A stretch of 13,027 bases of DNA from Lobulomyces angularis (taxonomy: Eukaryota > Chytridiomycota > Chytridiomycetes > Lobulomycetales > Lobulomycetaceae), in assembly GCA_027604685.1 (NCBI GenBank), contig JADHYX010000517.1, forward strand, positions 1-13,027. The letters are read 5' to 3'. Below are positions 8,498 through 13,027 of this stretch, piece by piece. Positions within the stretch are counted from its first letter, which is position 1. The number at the start of each line of letters is the position of its first letter. The notes under the pieces were generated by a model. It worked only from the letters and a program-made list of their open reading frames with translations, made no database searches and was not told the DNA's origin. A program made the translations under genes and the position numbers.

Positions 8498-9255
8498 TTA
8501 TGTGAAAAAAGTTTTAAAAATAAAAAATTTTTTAATTTTATTTTTAAATTTTTTTTTTAATTTTATAAAAATTATTTCAGAGGAAATATATACAAATTAA
8601 TTGAACTATGTTATAATTAAATAAAAATTAGTGAATCAGGTTGGAAATAAGAAAAAGTTAAAATTCTTGAGTTAAAACTTTGAAAAAGTTGATTGCTTAA
8701 TTTCGACCAATTTACATTAATTTGAAGTGCAATAAAAAAAGATTGGAAAAGATTAGAAAATTAGAGTAAAAAATTGCCTAAATTCCGGCTGCGGCTTGTC
8801 CGTTGAAGCATTAGGGTTTTATAGTTTAATCTTGTGGTTTTAGGGTTTTATCTTGAATGATCACATGCAATCCCCTATAGTTGGAAATTCTTTGTGCAAC
8901 CAGTTGAACCCAATTTGAGATCAATAACCAGGTCAGAAGATTGCGGGATTAATAATACTTAATATTACTTTAATGTTATTTTATATTTCAAGTACATAAA
9001 ATCAAATTTCCCTGCTTATCATTTCCTCCGTTATATTATTGTTTTGTCTTCAATTCCCATTCTTTTAACCAAATTCTTTGTTCACAGTGTCTTAAATTTA
9101 TGTACTCAAATTGTGTTTCCATTTCCCTTTCTCCACATTATTAAAATATCTCCAGTATAAGAACACAACCTTTTTTTTTTTTTTTTTTTTGTTACATTAA
9201 ATTACATTAAAATAAAATAGGAAAACTATCATTAAAAGTATAAAAATTACCTCTT
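8498..9255. other. Non-coding spacer upstream of the PAN-like gene
   Basis: No coding frame of note on either strand. A locally GC-richer patch lies at 8784-8806 (CCGGCTGCGGCTTGTCCG). TTAGGGTTTTA occurs twice, at 8811-8821 and 8840-8850. A 20-base T run sits at about 9171-9190. The promoter of the gene starting at 9262 presumably lies here, but no defined element can be named. Confidence 0.55.
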
Positions 9256-9261
9256 AGTTAG
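9251..9261 (+). promoter_or_regulatory. Possible trans-splice or intron acceptor just before the start codon
   Basis: CTCTTAGTTAG ends directly at the ATG of the PAN-like gene, giving two AG dinucleotides (9256-9257 and 9260-9261) after a pyrimidine-rich tract. In nematodes, spliced leaders are often added a few bases before the ATG. This is inference; it could be an ordinary acceptor or nothing. Confidence 0.3.
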
Positions 9262-10187
9262 ATGTTTTTTAACCTCATTACACTATTAATCTTTTTAACT
9301 ATTCATCTTATTTCTCCTCAACCACTCGATCAAAGTTGTAATCTACATTTTCAACAAAATAATCTGATTCTAACTCAACTACTGGCTGATCAATATATTT
9401 CATTAGATGAAACTGTTTTTCAAACCATAAAGTCTTTAAATCAACTCTCCCAATGTCAATGCAAAGCAACCTGTCTAGAATTGAATTGCGATTTATTTCA
9501 AATTCATTCTGACACCTGTTATATCTATAAAAAACTTCCCACCTCTAATATCCTACCCCAATCTCCTCTAATACTATTTAATTTAAGTCAAAAAACTCCA
9601 CTAAATATAATATCAACTAAAAATTTAAAAAAGGAGGGAAAAGTCATTCCAGCTTCAAACCAAAAAGACTGCGTAGCTTTATGTGATGTTTACGTGAAAA
9701 GTAATGGTTGCGATTTTTCCTTACTTGAAAATGGATTATGTATCATAAATACTTTCAAAGACTTACTAAACACTCTTATAGTCATTGTTGAAAAAAAGGA
9801 AACTACAAAAAATATCTCTGACAAATTAAATAACTCAACAAGTAACATAGAGGTAGCCTTCCCTTCAAAAGTTTCTCAACCAGACTCTCAAAAAGGTGTT
9901 GAAAACTTTTTTTTTTTAAATAATTTTACTGTAATTATTTTACTACCTCTGGCCTTTATGTTAATTTTAATAGTGTTGTAAGTTTTTATTTTATTTTTTT
10001 TTAATTTTAATCTAAAAATTTTTTTAGCTTTTTGTTTGGATTGAGAAAAAAAAGGGTACATAAAGTCAATCTTAAAAGAAGTAATTCTACACAAAGTTTT
10101 GCAACTTTTATTATAAAAGATGATGTAAATCAAAAGTTACAGTTTGATTTAGAAACCATCCTTACTAAAAATGAATCAAAAAAATAA
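9262..10187 (+). CDS. Secreted/type I membrane protein with two PAN/apple-like cysteine clusters (two exons)
   Basis: Exon 1 is 9262-9977 and exon 2 is 10028-10187. A 50-bp GTAAGT...TTTTTAG intron in phase 2 joins them to 291 residues. Without splicing the frame would stop in the middle of the membrane segment, which supports the intron. Residues 1-20 are a signal peptide (MFFNLITLLIFLTIHLISPQ). Cys 26, 65, 67, 71, 76 and 86 make a first PAN-like unit (CKATCLELNCDLFQIHSDTC). Cys 137, 141, 150 and 160 make a second (CVALCDVYVKSNGCDF). A Ser/Asn/Lys-rich stalk follows, with possible N-glycosylation sites at about N107, N184, N190/191 and N221. Residues about 221-243 cross the membrane, and RKKRVHKVNLKR is a stop-transfer leading into a short tail of about 48 residues. 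PAN folds bind proteins or sugars; the ligand here is unknown. The tail holds no kinase or known signalling motif. The frame is intact, in contrast with its neighbours. Confidence 0.87.
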
Positions 10188-10443
10188 GGTTCAAATTTTA
10201 TATTTTTTTTTATATAACTTAAAACAATGAACATCTAAAAAATTTTTATTTTAATTTTTTTCTTATTTTTATTTTTTTTGAAAGAAAAACTTATATATTT
10301 TTGAATAGATTTTAAAATTGTAGTTTATAACTGCAAATACCATAGAAAAAAATAAAAATAAAAATTTTGTATAGCAATATTTTATTTTGTTTTTTGATGA
10401 CATTTTTCAACATTTTATATCCATTTTTTTTTTAATTTGCATA
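10188..10443. other. 3' flank of the PAN-like gene
   Basis: T-rich and A-rich DNA with no coding frame. AATAAA-like hexamers appear near 10348-10360 (AAAAATAAAAATAAAA) and might serve the preceding gene's polyadenylation, but the composition makes them weak evidence. Confidence 0.35.
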
Positions 10444-10845
10444 GATTTTTTTGAAGATCAGTGTGGTACTTTAGAACTTACGTTGTCAACTTTAAAAATT
10501 CTTATAAAATTTAATTTGATGAAAATAGATTCAATTCACATGCACTTTCATTTAAAGAGCGCAGTTGATCCTAGAAACTTAATGGCAATTTCACATCCAC
10601 CTAGTAAACCCACTTTCAGCTGATTGTTAATTTGCTGTATCTGATATAGATGTTAGAGTTTCACATGCAAGCTTTATTATTGCAAAAAGAATAGATGTCC
10701 GTCAAAATATAGATTCAATTAGCCCTAAATTCCTAATTATGTATGTCCAATTATAATGATATGGAAAAATTCTTTCCCTGCGCCTCATTGAACACTTGAA
10801 ACAAAAAGTAGGCTTGAATTGCTCAGATGAACTTACATTATTTTA
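10444..10845 (+). pseudogene. Broken coding fragment of unrecognised family
   Basis: After a plausible acceptor (TTTGCATAG, ending at 10444) one frame reads FFEDQCGTLELTLSTLKILI, then MKIDSIHMHFHLKSAVDPRN and ISHPPSKPTF, and stops at 10621. A different frame carries on with FAVSDIDVRVSHASFIIAKR, IDVRQNIDSISPKFLIM, two stops at 10754-10759, and then ILSLRLIEHLKQKVGLNCSD to a TAA. Three successive protein-like pieces, the last two in the same frame across the stops, look like one decayed gene. I do not recognise the family. Chance open frames in AT-rich DNA are the alternative, though the balanced residue composition argues against it. Confidence 0.45.
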
Positions 10846-12835
10846 ATTTTTTTAATTTTTTTAATTTTTTTTTTTCTATGAACTAACCACCTAACTCAAA
10901 AAAAAGTTAAAATAAAAAAAAGTATATTCCAATAATTGAACCAAGACGTTTCTTTATCATAAAATTTATTAAAAAATTTGAAAAAGAAAAAAAAAAAAGT
11001 TCATTTAAGAAATTCCACTCCTTCAAAATAATCCAAAAATTTAAATTTTTTTTACTAACAAAATAATGAAACAACCAACTAAATAAAGCATTCCTATAAT
11101 ATTTACTTTTTTTTTTTTTATTTTACTCATTAATTCTTCCCGTATATCATTTATAACTATCTATTTTTTTTTTTTTATAATTTACTAAGTTCAACAAACA
11201 GCAAAAAAAAAATTATATATTTTCGTATCTAAATTGTTAACAAATGTACTTTCAAGTTTAATCAAATTAAATTTTATTGTAAGTTTTTTAAAACTTTATT
11301 TAAAAAATTGGCAATTAAAATAATTTTTTAATTTTCTTTTTTTTTATTTTCCTTCAATTTTTACAATTTTATATATATCTTTAAGAAGTAAAACTCAGAA
11401 ATAAAGTTGAGATTTTAAATGAAAAAGAGTTTTTCCTTATATTCCACAGTCTTTTCAATTTTCAAAGCAAATGCCTTCCCTTTCTTTAAAACTTAAATTG
11501 TAATTAATTATTCTTTGTATTATCTGACTATATATATTTAAATATAAAACCTTTCTTTACAATGGTTTTACTGCTATCAACAACATTGAACTACTCTTTC
11601 ACTTTATTATGCGTTCAAACTTATTAATAATATGACAATAAGAAAAATAAAATAACTCAATATTACAAAATATGAATATATCAATATTATTAATCAATAT
11701 AAATAATTGATAAAAATAAAACGAAAGAAATACATGAACATTATTCAATAAAAACAAAAATTAAAGTAAAAAAAAACCAAAGAAATATAGAATAATAATA
11801 ATTCAACGACAATCAAACTATTGATAATACTATTGAACAAATTCATTTAATGAATTATCGTTAGTTTAGAAACTAAATTTGCTTTTGAAAAGATGTTTCC
11901 AGACTATGATTTTAATCAACCTTAAAAGATTGTATATACAAATTGTAATTAAAGTTACTTTTTATTATTAATGTTCCCAAATCTACTTGTAAAAAATTCT
12001 CACAGTGTTGGTTTTAAAAGTCCTTCACTTGATTTAAAAAAAATTAGACAGTAAATAGTAAAACTCCTTATTATTGTGATAATAAACTCAGAAAATAAAT
12101 AAAAATCATGATTAACACTGAATTCTCTGTAGTGGAAAAAGGTCAAACGTAATAAGCATTGTGCAAATACAATAATTTAATTTTTACCAAAAAACAAAGT
12201 ATGATATTCAATCATTTGACTATACTTACTTATTGAAAGTTACGTATTTTACAAAGTGGCTAAATTGTTCACCAAGAAGTTCAGTTGTTGACTATTTAAG
12301 AATTTTGAAAGATATTACACGGTAATATAAAAAAAAAATAATCATAAGGTTGATATAAATAGATGATCATTATCTTTGGTTTTTTTTCAAAAGGGTTAAG
12401 GCTTTAAGGGTTTTAAATTTAAGAAAATCAAAAAAAATAAAATAAAGCAAATACCTGAAAATCCAAAAGATATCCAAATATCCATAAAAACATAGATAAA
12501 AATATAATTGAACTTCATCTTTGCACTTGGATATAAAGTTTTATCAATTGGAAAACTAATACCAAGTAATTGAAGCTGACAAACTTAAAATTTTATTTTC
12601 ACTACTTTTTGAGTTATTTTTTTTTTAATAGAAAAGAAAATTTATACTTTTAAAAAAAAGTAAAAGGATTTCAGGATCAACTTTTTTCAATTTTTAAATT
12701 TTGTAAATTTGACACACGTTATAGTTGCATTTCGTTATTTCTTCTTTTTTAAACTTACTTTATTGAGTATACTTTTCAAACTAAAATTCATTTAATCTTT
12801 TCCTGTATATACAGCCAAAGGTAGGACGATGGACA
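10846..12835. other. Long AT-rich non-coding region
   Basis: About 2 kb with stops in all frames at short intervals, and no cysteine pattern, repeat array, tRNA cloverleaf or splice-bounded frame that I could find. It has several T runs (around 10862, 11107, 11166 and 11340) and a TAAATTGAT-rich stretch at 11640-11830. A GGGTTAAGG / AAGGGTTTT patch lies at 12394-12412. Confidence 0.6.
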
Positions 12836-12846
12836 AATTTTTTTTT

Positions 12847-13027
12847 GCAGATCCAAGGGTTTTCCAAACTATGCAGGTGGCTCTAGGGTTTGGATCCGCA
12901 GGGGTTTCTGAAATTCCCAATAGGATTTTTGCGGATCCACCATACAAACTTTACAAACTTGGATCTGCAATTTTTTTTGCAGATCCAACTTTTTTTTTTG
13001 CAGATCCAACTTTTTTTTTTGCAGATC
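12847..13027 (+). repeat. GCAGATCC / GCGGATCC interspersed and tandem repeat, running off the window
   Basis: The octamer GC(A/G)GATCC or its reverse complement occurs at 12847, 12892 (reverse), 12931, 12961 (reverse), 12979 and 13000, with a seventh, cut by the window end, at 13021. The last three copies are exactly 21 bp apart, each followed by AACTTTTTTTTTT, so a 21-bp tandem begins here and continues beyond the window. Local GC content is clearly above the surroundings. Confidence 0.85.
12959..12988. repeat. Perfect 12-bp inverted repeat (hairpin) within the terminal repeat
   Basis: TTGGATCTGCAA and TTGCAGATCCAA flank a 6-base T loop. The stem is perfect and comes from two head-to-head copies of the GCAGATCC unit. 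Confidence 0.85.

Noticed and set aside
8811..8850. Two TTAGGGTTTTA copies suggesting telomeric repeat
   Set aside because: There are only two non-tandem copies, 29 bp apart, with no array; this is too little to call interstitial telomere sequence.
9888..10133. Minus-strand open frame over the PAN-like gene's end
   Set aside because: It is antisense to the membrane segment, intron and tail; the composition is only Lys/Phe/Ile from homopolymers.
12847..13027. CRISPR-like array
   Set aside because: The 21-bp tandem has no distinct spacers and the units are mostly T runs; the host is eukaryotic.

Overview
The window is extremely A+T-rich eukaryotic DNA with long homopolymer A and T runs. It has short GT-AG introns (one clear 50 bp intron; others about 50-130 bp) whose acceptors mostly end in TTTTAG, TTTCAG or TTACAG. 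A ZNFX1-type helicase relic and a PAN/apple-like receptor point to a small-genome invertebrate animal. My best guess is an AT-rich nematode of the Meloidogyne type, but this is inference from composition, intron style and gene content; a rotifer or another AT-rich invertebrate is not excluded. No tRNA, rRNA, CRISPR or prokaryotic operon structure is visible.

Layout. Bases 1-540 hold nothing I can support. Bases 541-1137 carry decayed leucine-rich-repeat (LRR) units. Directly after them, 1171-2178 (+) is an intact intronless LRR gene of 335 codons. It is built from eleven 60-bp units in perfect register and ends in an IQ-like, Cys/Trp-rich C-terminal module. This 'LPxxLxxFxCxxNxI' repeat plus that tail resembles LRR proteins I associate with giant DNA viruses and bacterial-class LRRs more than ordinary animal LRR proteins, so it is the best candidate for transferred DNA.

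Bases 2669 to about 8280 (-) hold the remains of one large multi-exon gene for a ZNFX1-like protein: helical N-terminal part, UPF1-type superfamily 1 helicase, then NFX1-type zinc fingers. About 15 exons can be followed and most splice sites are still good, but the reading frame is broken at ten or more places and the 3' end is missing. It is either a pseudogene or a badly polished assembly region. Its 5' end carries a 37-bp inverted duplication.

Bases 9262-10187 (+) encode an apparently intact secreted/type I membrane protein with two PAN-like cysteine clusters, one intron and a basic cytoplasmic tail. Bases 10444-10845 (+) retain pieces of an unrecognised coding sequence broken by a frameshift and stops. 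From 10846 to about 12835 I see only AT-rich non-coding DNA. The last 180 bases hold GCAGATCC/GGATCTGC repeats with a 21-bp tandem and a perfect 12-bp inverted repeat.

The genes do not form a pathway. The picture is accessory, turnover-prone chromosome: one decaying helicase, one decaying and one surviving LRR gene, an orphan surface protein, and a repeat edge.
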